Of a DNA stretch of 22,649 nt, positions 1-7,690 are shown in pieces (the stretch's first letter is position 1; every line of letters starts with the position of its first letter). The DNA lies in assembly GCA_035279525.1 (NCBI GenBank), contig DATEHQ010000166.1, positions 1 to 22,649 of the forward strand. The letters are read 5' to 3'. The notes beneath the pieces are model-generated. The model had not been told where the DNA came from. It was given only the letters and a program-made list of their open reading frames with translations, and did not search any database. The translations under genes were made by a program, and so were the position numbers. This DNA comes from DATEHQ01 sp035279525. Its GTDB lineage: Bacteria; Chloroflexota; Dormibacteria; Dormibacterales; Dormibacteraceae.

Positions 1-956
1 AGCTTGGTGTAAGGAGCATGACCTGAGGCCAGGGCCGAGGCGATTCCGCGCCCGTGGCCCTTCGCCACCTCCCAGTGCTCCACCCGGATCGCGCGGCCGA
101 GCATGGGGTGGGGATGCAGGGCGATGTCTCCGCCGACGTAGACGTTGGCCGCGGCGCGAAGCCCTTCGTCGACTTTGACTCCGCCGGCTTCGACAGCGAG
201 GCCGAGCGCCTTCGGCAGCTCGAGGTTGGGATCGATCCCGATCGCGACCACCACCAGGTCGACCGCCTCGCGGCTCCCATCCGACAGGCTCGCCCCCGTC
301 ACGCGACCGTGCTCGGCATGCCACCGCTGGACCGTGGTCCCGGTTCGCACGTCGACGCCCTTGCGGCGGTGGATGCCCGCGTAGATGTCGCCGACCTCCT
401 TGCCGAGAGCCCGGACCAGGGGAGCCGGCGCCGCCTCGACCATCAGGACCTCCTTGCCCATCGTGCGCGCGGAGGCCGCGACTTCCGCGCCGATGAAGCC
501 TGCGCCGATCAGCATCACCCGTCCGCTGCCTGCCAGCGCCTGCCTGATGACGGTGCTGTCACGCAGCGAGCGCAGGGTCACCACGTTCTCGGCTCGCGGG
601 ATGTCGGGAAGCCGGCGCGGCGTGCCGCCGAGCCCGAGCACGAGCGTGTCGAAGCCGACCTCGGCTCCGCCATCCAGGGTCAGCTTGCCGCCCGACACCG
701 AACCGCCCGTGACACGCGTGTCGAGCCGCAGCTCGACCCGCTCCTGCTCGAAGGCCGCCTCGTCGTGCAGAAACACCTTCGGCAGGTCGACCTCGCCTCT
801 CAAGAACTCCTTCGAGAGGTAGGGACGGTCATACGGCCGGTCCGAATCCGCGCTGAGGATCAAGATCTCGCCATCGAACCCCCGCTTGCGCAGGGTGAAC
901 GCCGCGGCGTCGCCGACGCCCCCGCCTCCGACGATCACGACGCGATGGCGAGCCAT
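1..956 (-). CDS. NAD(P)/FAD-dependent oxidoreductase (ferredoxin/rubredoxin reductase type), 3' truncated
   Basis: The gene reads from an ATG at 956 and runs off the left edge, giving 318 codons without a stop. It has an N-terminal FAD dinucleotide fold (VVIVGGGGVGDAAAF, residues 6-20), the family signature RPYDRPYLSKEFL (40-52), a second GxGxxG NAD(P)H fold (LIGAGFIGAEVA, 149-160) and the late FAD contact GGDIA (275-279), followed by RVEHWEVAKGHGR. This is the pyridine nucleotide-disulfide oxidoreductase family, close to ferredoxin/rubredoxin reductases and AIF-like enzymes, which pass electrons from NAD(P)H to a small iron-sulfur or redox partner. The C-terminal reductase domain lies outside the window. 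GGGGAGGTG about 10 nt before the ATG is a good ribosome-binding site. ilvE ends 33 bp upstream on the same strand, so the two may share a transcript. The redox partner is not visible. Confidence 0.9.
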   Translation of the reverse strand, partial: MARHRVVIVGGGGVGDAAAFTLRKRGFDGEILILSADSDRPYDRPYLSKEFLRGEVDLPKVFLHDEAAFEQERVELRLDTRVTGGSVSGGKLTLDGGAEVGFDTLVLGLGGTPRRLPDIPRAENVVTLRSLRDSTVIRQALAGSGRVMLIGAGFIGAEVAASARTMGKEVLMVEAAPAPLVRALGKEVGDIYAGIHRRKGVDVRTGTTVQRWHAEHGRVTGASLSDGSREAVDLVVVAIGIDPNLELPKALGLAVEAGGVKVDEGLRAAANVYVGGDIALHPHPMLGRAIRVEHWEVAKGHGRGIASALASGHAPYTK

Positions 957-989
957 CAACCACACACCTCCCCGATCAACAGGTCCGGA

Positions 990-2111
990 CTATCGAGACG
1001 ATACCGTGGCGAGTTGCAGCCAGCCGTGGCGGTCGGGCGCCGCGCCGCGCTGGATGTCGACCAGCGCCTGGCGGAGTCGCATCGACACCTGGCCGGGCCG
1101 CCCGCCGCTCACCGCCCATGAACCGCGCTCGGATCTCACCGCTCCGACGGGGGTGATCACGGCCGCGGTGCCGCAGGCAAACACCTCGCTCAGGCTGCCG
1201 TCCGCGCACCTGGTCTCCCATTCGGCGGTGCTGATCCGGCCCTCCTCCACCGAGTAGCCGAGGTCGCGGCCCAGGACGAGCAGGCTGTCGCGTGTGATCC
1301 CGGGCAGCAGCGTGCCTGTGAGCTCGGGGGTCATCAGGCGAGCATGCGCTCCCTCGCCGAACACGAAGAAGAGGTTCATGCCGCCCATCTCCTCGACCCA
1401 TCTGTGCTCGCGCGAGTCGAGCCAGACGACCTGGTCGCAGCCACGCTCTTCGGCACGTGTTTGCGCGAGCAGGCCGCCCGCATAGTTGCCGCCCGTCTTG
1501 GCGGCCCCAGTCCCCCCGGGAGCGGCTCGGCTGAACTCGTCGGACAGCCAGACGGTGACGGGCTTGACGCCGGTCGGAAAATAGGACCCGCTCGGTGACG
1601 CGATCAGGAGGAATGTCACCTGGCGCGAGGGATGGAGGCTGAGGGAGACGTCGCTCGCGAACATGAGGGGACGGAGGTAGAGGCTGTGGTCGGGCGCGGA
1701 CGGCACCCAATCGCCGTCGGCCGCCAGCAGCTGCTCGATCGATTCGAGGAACAGCTCCGCGGGGAGCTCCGGCAGCGCAAGGCGGCGGGCCGAGCGCTGG
1801 AACCGGTCGGCGTGGGCGTCGGGGCGGAAGACGGCGATCCCGCCGCCGGGCTGGCGGAATGCCTTCAGGCCCTCGAAGACCGCCTGGGCGTAGTGCAGGA
1901 CGGCGCTGCCAGGGCTCAGCTGCAGGGGTGAGAGCGGAGCGAGCTCGGCGTCATGCCACCCACGCCCGTGGTCCCAGAGGATCCGGACCATGTGCTCGGT
2001 GAAGACGCGACCGAAACCGGGGTCCGCCAGCAGCCTTTCCCGCTCCGCCGCCGGCATCCGTTCCGCCGCCACGTGCGACTTGAAGGCGAGGCCGTAGGTG
2101 CGCGCAGCCAA
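990..2111 (-). CDS. ilvE: Branched-chain amino acid aminotransferase IlvE
   Basis: This 373-residue class IV PLP-dependent aminotransferase interconverts leucine, isoleucine and valine with their 2-oxo acids, using glutamate/2-oxoglutarate, in the cytosol. From memory it lines up over its whole length with actinobacterial IlvE: GFGRVFTEHM (32-41), VLHYAQAVFEGLKAFR (71-86), ALYLRP-like SLYLRP (143-148), the PLP-binding lysine in GTGAAKTGGNYA (K205), EEMGGMNLFFV (240-250), GTLLPGITRDSLL (266-278) and EVFACGTAAVITP near the C-terminus. The start is a TTG at 2111. It gives the usual ~30 residues before the GFG motif, whereas the next start (ATG, residue 19) would leave the N-terminus short. The ribosome-binding site is weak (GGGCGG). 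No other Ilv/Leu gene is in the window, and the FAD reductase follows 33 bp downstream. Confidence 0.95.
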   Translation of the reverse strand: MAARTYGLAFKSHVAAERMPAAERERLLADPGFGRVFTEHMVRILWDHGRGWHDAELAPLSPLQLSPGSAVLHYAQAVFEGLKAFRQPGGGIAVFRPDAHADRFQRSARRLALPELPAELFLESIEQLLAADGDWVPSAPDHSLYLRPLMFASDVSLSLHPSRQVTFLLIASPSGSYFPTGVKPVTVWLSDEFSRAAPGGTGAAKTGGNYAGGLLAQTRAEERGCDQVVWLDSREHRWVEEMGGMNLFFVFGEGAHARLMTPELTGTLLPGITRDSLLVLGRDLGYSVEEGRISTAEWETRCADGSLSEVFACGTAAVITPVGAVRSERGSWAVSGGRPGQVSMRLRQALVDIQRGAAPDRHGWLQLATVSSR

Positions 2112-2146
2112 GGCCGCCCAAGCGTACCCCGGCTGCGGGCGCGAAT

Positions 2147-2173
2147 GAGGCCGGGCCGAACCGACCCGGCCTC
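2147..2173 (-). terminator. GC-rich stem-loop between a small ORF and ilvE
   Basis: GAGGCCGGG (2147-2155) and CCCGGCCTC (2165-2173) form a perfect 9-bp stem with a 9-nt loop. It lies just past the stop of the minus-strand small ORF (2201) and upstream of ilvE (2111). No T-run follows on either strand, so it is a candidate terminator or attenuator only. Confidence 0.35.
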
Positions 2174-2200
2174 GCGAGAGGAAGGAAGGGGTTCTTCTGG

Positions 2201-2416
2201 TTAGGGAACGAGGCTGACCGGCTGAATCGGAACCGGCACGACGGCGGGCTCGAGGACCGTCACCGCCTCGACTGCCAGCTCAATCGGCGCCACCATGACC
2301 GCGAGGAGCGGCTTGGCGGGCCTGCGCCGGCCTCGTAGGGGCGGAGCCGGGGTGCCCGTCACCGGGTCCAGCATCTGCCGAAGCTCGATCTCGAGGAACC
2401 GATCGAAGTCGTTCAT
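2201..2416 (-). CDS. Small hypothetical protein (71 aa)
   Basis: The ORF has almost uniform G/C at third codon positions, like the neighbouring real genes. The N-terminal half is charged (MNDFDRFLEIELRQMLDP), then comes a basic Pro/Arg stretch (about 25-38), then a Val/Ala/Pro-rich tail with no clear membrane segment. An ATG at 2416 is the natural start, with GGGAGG lying a rather long 14 nt upstream. An upstream TTG at 2440 would add eight residues. A stem-loop follows the stop, and ilvE comes next on the same strand. I do not recognise a family. It could be a short regulatory or membrane-surface peptide; that is speculation. Confidence 0.5.
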   Translation of the reverse strand: MNDFDRFLEIELRQMLDPVTGTPAPPLRGRRRPAKPLLAVMVAPIELAVEAVTVLEPAVVPVPIQPVSLVP

Positions 2417-2514
2417 CTGTAGCAGAAACGCCTCCCACAACGGGACTACCCGCCGCTGCAGAAAGATTTCTCAGAAAGCTGGAGCCGGGCCGGCCGAGGG
2501 CTCTGGAGACGAGC

Positions 2515-2721
2515 CTACGCCGCGCGCTGGCTGGGGTGAATGACCGCCCCGTCGAGCGGGAGCTCAGGTGCCTCAACTCTTCCCCCATCGCTCAGGTCGT
2601 GGGCGAGCTTCACCATCTTGAGGCGGAGCGGGCCCGGCCCGAGAGTCCTGGCGGCGAGTACGACGAAGGGCTTGACGATGACCGAGCCGCTGGTCCGGTG
2701 TAGTGCCCTTCGCGCATTCAC
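2515..2721 (-). CDS. Possible small hypothetical protein (up to 68 aa)
   Basis: This minus-strand ORF has a core (codons 8-44) in which only 2 of 37 third positions are A or T, which argues for coding. The visible peptide includes SGSVIVKPFVVLAARTLGP and LRLKMVKLAHDLSDGG. The GTG at 2721 has no ribosome-binding site, and the first and last codons are less GC-biased, so the true start is uncertain and the ORF could be chance. It is divergent from the sensor kinase gene at 2877. No family recognised. Confidence 0.35.
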   Translation of the reverse strand: MNARRALHRTSGSVIVKPFVVLAARTLGPGPLRLKMVKLAHDLSDGGRVEAPELPLDGAVIHPSQRAA

Positions 2722-2846
2722 TGCGATTAGAAAACGTCCGCGGACCCAAGAGTATTGGAGGCGCCTGGCCGGCGCGTCCGGTGCCTGGTGCTCGCGTGGC
2801 GCGTTTGACCCGCCGCCGTCCGCGGTAAGGGATCGGAGGGCGCGAG

Positions 2847-2852
2847 TACAAT
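2847..2852 (+). promoter_or_regulatory. Candidate -10 element (TACAAT) for the kinase-regulator operon
   Basis: TACAAT lies 24 bp before the GTG start of the GAF kinase gene and matches the sigma-70 -10 consensus at five of six positions. No good -35 lies at 16-18 bp spacing (TTGACC at 2805-2810 is too far), so this is tentative. The rest of 2722-2876 contains nothing else I can name except the palindrome GTCCGCGGAC at 2736-2745. Confidence 0.3.
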
Positions 2853-2876
2853 CCGAACCAGGGGGGACGGCAAGAC

Positions 2877-4664
2877 GTGGAAACCGTCAGGTCGGATGCG
2901 GGTCTGTGGGACCTGCTGGATTCGTTCCAGTCTGTCTCGAGGGAGCTGACGAAGCTCAACGACGTCCCCGCCGTCGCTGAAGCCGCCCTGCAGCTCGCGT
3001 TGGAGCTCACTGAATCCGCGGTCGCTTTCATCGGACTGGTGGACGCCTCCGGCGAGCCGACACAGGTCTACTCACGGACCGCGGACTCGACCGACTCCCT
3101 TCCGCGCGAGGAGATCGAGCGCATCGTGGCCGCGACCGCGGCGCCGGCCGCGCCGGCAGCCAACACCATCGAGCTCAACTGGAGCCGTTACACGAACCCG
3201 GGAGCCCGCGTGTTCCGCTCTTACTGCGGGCAGCCGCTCGTGGCGGGGGGCAACACCATCGGCATGATCGGCGTGGCCAGCCCGAGCGGGTACAAAGCGG
3301 CGCAGCGCCGCGCCTTCGGCGTCTTCGCCAACCAGGTCGCCGCGGCCGTCCAGATCGCTCTGCTGGAGGAGCGCCGCAAGGAGATGGTGGACGCGCTGGT
3401 CAACCTCCGGGCGGACCTCGACCGCAGCGAGCGCGAGAGGCTCGTCAACCAGGAGAGAGTGGAGAGCGCGGAGCGCGTCGAGCGCGCCCACGAGGCGGCG
3501 GTCGAAGCCCTGCTGGCGGTGTCAGTGCATGCTCGGACCGGCCACACCCTCAACGACTTCTACCGCCGCCTGACCACGAGCATCGCGACCCTGGTCCAGG
3601 CGGAGAAGGTGCTGTTCTGGCAGGTCGGCGAGGGCACGCTCGCACCGATCCGCGGATCGCATGGAATCGACGACGCCTTCCTTTCGCCGCTGCGCCCGGT
3701 GCCGTGCGCTCCGGACCGCGACGACCTGGCGAGCCGCGTGGTGTTTCACGACCACGTCTTTCGCGCGTCGCGAGACGACGCCGCGGGCGATTTCGCCTCC
3801 GCGCTCGACACCCTCAACGTGCCGGACGCGCTGGCGGTGTCATGGCGTGCCGGAGACCAACGACTTGGACTTGTGGCCGCCTACCACTCGCGACGCACGG
3901 GCGGCTTCACCCGCGAAGACGGCTGGGTGCTTCAGAAGGCGGGGCTGGCGGCGGGCCTGGTCTGGCAGCTGCGCCACGCGGAGACCGACCTCAAAAAGAC
4001 GGTCGAGCGCCTGGAGAAGATCGACGCCGCACGCCAGCTGCTCCTGAAGAACGTGTCCACAGAGGTCGACAAGACAAGGAGGCGCCTGGCCGCGGAGCTG
4101 CACGACGACGCGCTGCAGAAGCTGACCGCCGCCGAGCTCAAGCTCCAGCGCCTGCGAGAGCGCAACGGCAGCGGCGACACGATCCTGGACGACGCCCAGG
4201 ACCTGCTGACCCAGACCGAGGACGCGCTGCGCCGTGTGCTTTTCGAGGTGCGGCCGCCGGCCCTGGAGCTGCCGGGCGGCTTCGAAGAGACGATCAGGGA
4301 CAGGATCACGATCCTCCGGTCGGTGTCGGGGGCGGAGGTTGAGCTCGACCTCGACGTGCCGGACGAGCTCGACTACCAGCTCAAGTCGATGCTGTTCCGG
4401 CAGGTCGTAGAGGCCGTGACCAACATCGAAAAGCACGCGGCCGCGACCAGGGTCCAGGTCTCGCTGCACCTGGCCGAAGGCGCCGTGCACGGGCGCGTGA
4501 CCGACAACGGCAAGGGTTTCGTGGTGGCCGAGCGCGACCACCTGCCAGGACACCTCGGGCTGCTTGCGCTCAACGAGCGTTCTGTGCTCGCGGGCGGATG
4601 GACCAGGATCACGAGCGAGCCTGGCATCGGCACCACCGTCGAGTTCTGGATGCCGATCGCTTGA
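2877..4664 (+). CDS. GAF-GAF sensor histidine kinase, NarL/DegS type (HisKA_3)
   Basis: This 595-residue soluble kinase has no transmembrane segment. A GAF-like domain occupies about 20-160, a charged coiled coil about 163-207, and a second GAF-like domain about 215-365. A helical linker follows, then the HisKA_3 dimerisation domain RRRLAAELHDDALQKL, in which H409 is the predicted phospho-acceptor. The HATPase_c domain has an N-box (EAVTNIEKHA, 512-521), G1 (DNGKG, 543-547) and a late glycine motif (PGIGTTVEF, 582-590). The family autophosphorylates on His in response to a small ligand, redox or light cue and passes phosphate to a LuxR-type regulator. GTG is the start, with GGGGGGA about 10 nt upstream. 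Its TGA overlaps the TTG start of the response regulator, so the two are probably translationally coupled partners. The ligand cannot be told from sequence. Confidence 0.93.
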   Translation: METVRSDAGLWDLLDSFQSVSRELTKLNDVPAVAEAALQLALELTESAVAFIGLVDASGEPTQVYSRTADSTDSLPREEIERIVAATAAPAAPAANTIELNWSRYTNPGARVFRSYCGQPLVAGGNTIGMIGVASPSGYKAAQRRAFGVFANQVAAAVQIALLEERRKEMVDALVNLRADLDRSERERLVNQERVESAERVERAHEAAVEALLAVSVHARTGHTLNDFYRRLTTSIATLVQAEKVLFWQVGEGTLAPIRGSHGIDDAFLSPLRPVPCAPDRDDLASRVVFHDHVFRASRDDAAGDFASALDTLNVPDALAVSWRAGDQRLGLVAAYHSRRTGGFTREDGWVLQKAGLAAGLVWQLRHAETDLKKTVERLEKIDAARQLLLKNVSTEVDKTRRRLAAELHDDALQKLTAAELKLQRLRERNGSGDTILDDAQDLLTQTEDALRRVLFEVRPPALELPGGFEETIRDRITILRSVSGAEVELDLDVPDELDYQLKSMLFRQVVEAVTNIEKHAAATRVQVSLHLAEGAVHGRVTDNGKGFVVAERDHLPGHLGLLALNERSVLAGGWTRITSEPGIGTTVEFWMPIA

Positions 4665-5302
4665 GCAAGGATCAGCGCACCCGGGTGCTGATCGTGGAAG
4701 ACCACCAGGTGGTCGCGGAGGGATTGGCCGCGTTGATCGGCGACCAGAGTGACATGGCGGTTGTCGGCCGCGCCGGCTCGGTCGCCGACTCGGTGGCCCA
4801 GGCCACGCAGCTGATGCCAGACGTGATCCTCATGGACTTCAGGCTCACCGACGGGACCGGCGCCGACGCGGGCATCGCCATCCGCGAGGCGAGGCCCGAT
4901 GCGAAGTTGATCTTCCTCACTCGCGAGGACACCGACGCGGCGCGCTTCGCGGCGCTCGAGGCGGGTGCGAGCGGGTTCATCCACAAGTCACGTGCCGCGC
5001 AGGAGGTCGTCGACGCGATCCGGATGGTCGCGGGCGGGGGCACCCTCTTCACGCCGCGTTCGATCTCATCGCTCCTCAACCGACGCCGCGAGGTCGAAAC
5101 CCAGCTCGAGCGGCTGACCCCACGCGAGAAGGAGGTCCTCCGGCTGATGGCGGAGGGCATCGCGAGCCGCGACATCGCGGACAAGCTGGGGATCAGCTAC
5201 ACCACTGTGCGCACGCACATCAGAAGCCTCGGCAGCAAGCTCGGGGTGCACTCGAAGCTCGAGGCGATCGTGAAAGCAAGGGAGCTGGCGCTCGTCGAGT
5301 AA
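4661..5302 (+). CDS. NarL/LuxR-family response regulator
   Basis: With the TTG start at 4661 the protein has 213 residues. The receiver domain (about 6-125) has the acidic pair in VLIVEDH, phospho-acceptor D59 in VILMDFRLTDG, the conserved Thr in IFLTRED and the conserved Lys in FIHKS. A LuxR-type helix-turn-helix closes the protein (LTPREKEVLRLMAEG, then ISYTTVRTHIRSL). Phosphorylation by the upstream kinase should promote dimerisation and DNA binding. TTG was chosen because TTGA overlaps the kinase stop by 4 bp and yields the normal receiver N-terminus. The open frame extends back to 4598, but those residues (His/Arg-rich) read from inside the kinase gene. It converges with the GGDEF gene, leaving 23 bp between the stops. 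Its targets are not visible. Confidence 0.93.
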   Translation: MSKDQRTRVLIVEDHQVVAEGLAALIGDQSDMAVVGRAGSVADSVAQATQLMPDVILMDFRLTDGTGADAGIAIREARPDAKLIFLTREDTDAARFAALEAGASGFIHKSRAAQEVVDAIRMVAGGGTLFTPRSISSLLNRRREVETQLERLTPREKEVLRLMAEGIASRDIADKLGISYTTVRTHIRSLGSKLGVHSKLEAIVKARELALVE

Positions 5303-5325
5303 CGAGGCCTCCGGCCGGCGGTTGC

Positions 5326-6819
5326 CTACGCGCCGCTGATCCGGCGGCGGCCGCCGGCTCGGCCCATCAAGCGGATGGCCGGCTGATCCTCCTCACGCCA
5401 CCGGCGGACCGTCTTGCGCCGGCGCTTGTCCTCGTACAGATCCGCGTCGGCACCCTGGTAGACCGCTTGCCAGTCCTGGCCCTTGCGCCAGGAGGCGATG
5501 CCGACGCTGACCTCGACCGACTCAGTCGATTTCGCACTCAGCCCCACCTGCTCGACCGCCCGGCGCAGCCTCGCCGCCACCTCGCGTGCGCGATCGATCT
5601 CCGTCTCGGGCATCGCCACCGCGAACTCGTCGCCACCGACGCGCGCGCACACGTCCGAGGCGCGCACCACCCGCTGAAGCTGCTGTGCCACGAGTCGGAG
5701 CGCGCCGTCGCCGGCACGGTGGCCCTGCTTGTCGTTGATCCGCTTCAGGTTGTCGAGGTCGATCATCATCATCGACAGGCGCCGGCCGTGGCGCTCGGCC
5801 AGCGCGACCTCGCGCTCCATCACCCGCTCGAACTCACGCCGGTTGGCGAGTCCCGTCAGGTGATCGGTGCGAGCTTCGCTGGCGAACTGTCGCGCACGGT
5901 CCAGGGCGATCGCGACCTGGTCTGCCACGGCCGCCACGAAAAGCATGTCGCCCGCGTTGAAGAGCCGATCGACCATGGTGGCAACGGTCATCACGCCGAC
6001 AGTGCGCCCCCGGACGCGCAGCTGCGCGCGCAGGGCGTTCCACTCCCTGGACGTCACGCGATCGACCTGCGACTCCGAGCGGCCGACCGCGGAGGCCGAT
6101 GCCTGCACTTGCGGCCCCACCTGCTTGGCGAACCCTTCGACCTGGTCGTGCTCGAGGCCGACCGTGTGCAGCAGCTTGTAGGTCGACCGCTCGCGCAGCC
6201 AGAGAGCTCCGGTGCTCAACCTCATCGCCGCCAGCGATTCGACCAGGGCCACTTCCGCGGTCTCGGCGACGTCAAGCGAACGTCCCACGGCCGAAACGAC
6301 CGCCGCGAGGCCGTACATCTCACTCTCCCTCGCGCGATGCTCCTCGTCGATGTGCTCGAGAAAACCACGCGCGATGAAGGTCGTGAGGTGCTCGGTGACG
6401 TCCTCGAGCCGGCTCTGCGCCGCGGCGATGATCTCGTCCTGGCGCGGGCTGCCGACCAGGGGCAGGGTGACCAGCTCCATCGTCGCGCGACGGTAGACCG
6501 CCAGAACGTCGATGAGCGACTCCAGCGGCACACCCTGCGCGGCCCGAAGGCGTCCATAGTCGAGCAGCTTCTTCTCGTACCCGCCCCATGGCAGGTCGAT
6601 GTCGCTGCGCAGGGCGGCGAGCATCATCTCGATGAACCCGGACGACGTATCGACGAGGTCCTCGCCCGTCTGCTCGCTCAGCGCCACGAGCTCCGGCGAG
6701 CGCATGCGGAGGACATCGAGCACCTTCTTGCCACTTTCTCTCGTGTCGGCGCCAAGTCCGGTCGCGATGGCACCGAGCACGTCTCCGCCGTAGCCGCCGG
6801 CGGCTGATTCCGGATTCAT
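5326..6819 (-). CDS. Diguanylate cyclase with helical sensor, GAF and GGDEF domains
   Basis: This 497-residue protein should make cyclic di-GMP from two GTP. The N-terminal ~160 residues are helical and resemble the RsbRD/PucR-type N-terminal sensor (for example AAQGVPLESLIDVLAVYRRA, 93-112). A GAF-like domain covers about 175-310. The GGDEF domain (about 315-465) has RTDHLTGLANRREFE, the metal-binding MMIDLDNLKRIND and the intact active site GGDEF (395-399). The inhibitory I-site RASD (386-389) sits exactly five residues before it, so product feedback inhibition is expected. No transmembrane segment or EAL domain is present. The C-terminus is strongly basic. The start is ATG 6819 with a weak GTGAG ribosome-binding site. 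The gene diverges from the sigma factor gene across 203 bp. Confidence 0.95.
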   Translation of the reverse strand: MNPESAAGGYGGDVLGAIATGLGADTRESGKKVLDVLRMRSPELVALSEQTGEDLVDTSSGFIEMMLAALRSDIDLPWGGYEKKLLDYGRLRAAQGVPLESLIDVLAVYRRATMELVTLPLVGSPRQDEIIAAAQSRLEDVTEHLTTFIARGFLEHIDEEHRARESEMYGLAAVVSAVGRSLDVAETAEVALVESLAAMRLSTGALWLRERSTYKLLHTVGLEHDQVEGFAKQVGPQVQASASAVGRSESQVDRVTSREWNALRAQLRVRGRTVGVMTVATMVDRLFNAGDMLFVAAVADQVAIALDRARQFASEARTDHLTGLANRREFERVMEREVALAERHGRRLSMMMIDLDNLKRINDKQGHRAGDGALRLVAQQLQRVVRASDVCARVGGDEFAVAMPETEIDRAREVAARLRRAVEQVGLSAKSTESVEVSVGIASWRKGQDWQAVYQGADADLYEDKRRRKTVRRWREEDQPAIRLMGRAGGRRRISGA

Positions 6820-7022
6820 CTCACTTTGAGAACGTCGCGACTCTGGCTGTCACTTGGCTTGGAGGCCCGATGTGAATCGACCGACAGGCCTACTTCAAGT
6901 GAGTTAGTCAAATTCCACGCAACCGTACGGCGCCAAGCGGGGGCCCTGTAGGGGAGAGTAGGGGTCATCACGGACGAGCTCGGAAGCGGCGTCCATCAAA
7001 TACGCGGGGGGAAATCAGAAGC
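6820..7022 (+). promoter_or_regulatory. Divergent intergenic region with repeated CACTT motifs
   Basis: This 203-bp gap lies between the GGDEF gene and the sigma factor gene and must hold both promoters. Three related words occur in the half near the GGDEF gene: CTCACTTTGAG from 6820, GTCACTTGG from 6849, and the inverted copy TTCAAGTGAG ending at 6903. The pair TCACTTG (6850-6856) and CAAGTGA (6896-6902) is a perfect inverted repeat. These could be operator half-sites. I see no convincing sigma-70 or ECF promoter. The sigma gene is preceded by GGGGGGAAA about 10 nt before its ATG. Confidence 0.3.
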
Positions 7023-7640
7023 ATGGCAGACCCGATCGCTGAAGCCGTCGCCACCGGGGCGAACAATGCGACAAACGTCTATCGAGCAGGCAACGAAGCG
7101 GATTTCGAACGGCTGTACCAGGCGTCCTACGGCAAGATCCTCGGCACGTTGACAGCCATGCTCGGAGACCGAGCGGCCGCCGAAGACTGCGCGCAGGATG
7201 CATTCGAGCGTGCCTACAAGAAGTGGGCCACGTGGCAGCCGATCGCACCGGCCGAGGCATGGGTGCACAGGATCGCGATCAACGCAGCGGTGTCCTACCA
7301 GCGCAAGATGCGTCTGCGCGAGGTGGGCGAGGTCATCCGGCGCATCGGCCGTCCCGGCCTGGCGCCCGACCCGCAGGAGCTTGCGGAGCACCGCGATCTG
7401 GCGAGCGCGCTCGCGAAGCTGCCGCCGAAGCAGGCGGCCGCGATCGTGCTGCGCCACTACCACGGTTACACCAACCGCGCGATCGCCCAGGCCCTCGGCA
7501 TCCCCGAGCGGACCGTGGCGTCGAGGCTCGCGGTCGCCAAGGAGCGGCTGCGTGTGATGCTGAAGCACGCGTACGGCCCCGAAGCCGTCAACGAGGAGAT
7601 GTCAGTTCGCGAAGTCGGCCTGATGCCCGCGGCCGACTAG
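7023..7640 (+). CDS. ECF-type RNA polymerase sigma factor
   Basis: This 205-residue sigma-70-family protein has only regions 2 and 4. Region 2 (about 28-92) includes FERLYQASYGKILGTLTAML, the -10-recognising segment AAAEDCAQDAFERAYKKW and AWVHRIAINAAV. Region 4 (about 127-180) includes LPPKQAAAIVLRHYHGYT and the helix-turn-helix RAIAQALGIPERTVASRLAVAKERL, which reads the -35. Both fit the ECF/SigE architecture and length. ATG at 7023 follows GGGGGGAAATCAGAAGC. No anti-sigma factor follows; the next gene, 50 bp downstream on the same strand, is a PAS histidine kinase. Its regulon cannot be told, and an autoregulatory promoter was not recognised. Confidence 0.93.
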   Translation: MADPIAEAVATGANNATNVYRAGNEADFERLYQASYGKILGTLTAMLGDRAAAEDCAQDAFERAYKKWATWQPIAPAEAWVHRIAINAAVSYQRKMRLREVGEVIRRIGRPGLAPDPQELAEHRDLASALAKLPPKQAAAIVLRHYHGYTNRAIAQALGIPERTVASRLAVAKERLRVMLKHAYGPEAVNEEMSVREVGLMPAAD

Positions 7641-7652
7641 CGGTTCGTGACG

Positions 7653-7677
7653 CAGGGCGGGCGTCTCACCCGCCCTG
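7653..7677 (+). terminator. Strong stem-loop between sigma factor and kinase genes
   Basis: CAGGGCGGG (7653-7661) and CCCGCCCTG (7669-7677) form a perfect 9-bp GC stem with a 7-nt loop, 12 bp after the sigma factor stop and 13 bp before the kinase ATG. No T-run follows, so it may attenuate or process the transcript rather than end it. Confidence 0.4.
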
Positions 7678-7690
7678 GTCGAGGGTCCGG

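Noticed and set aside
54..1121. Long plus-strand ORF (355 aa) over the reductase and ilvE region
   Set aside because: Antisense shadow of the FAD/NAD reductase, whose motifs and ribosome-binding site are clear on the minus strand; the plus translation is Arg/His/Asp-rich without domains.
5467..6807. 446-aa plus-strand ORF opposite the diguanylate cyclase
   Set aside because: Shadow of the GGDEF gene; no recognisable motif and an Arg/His/Leu composition typical of antisense frames.
7223..7690. N-terminal extension of the PAS kinase frame into the sigma factor gene
   Set aside because: The extension is Arg/Ala-rich nonsense; ATG at 7691 has a ribosome-binding site and starts a normal PAS domain.
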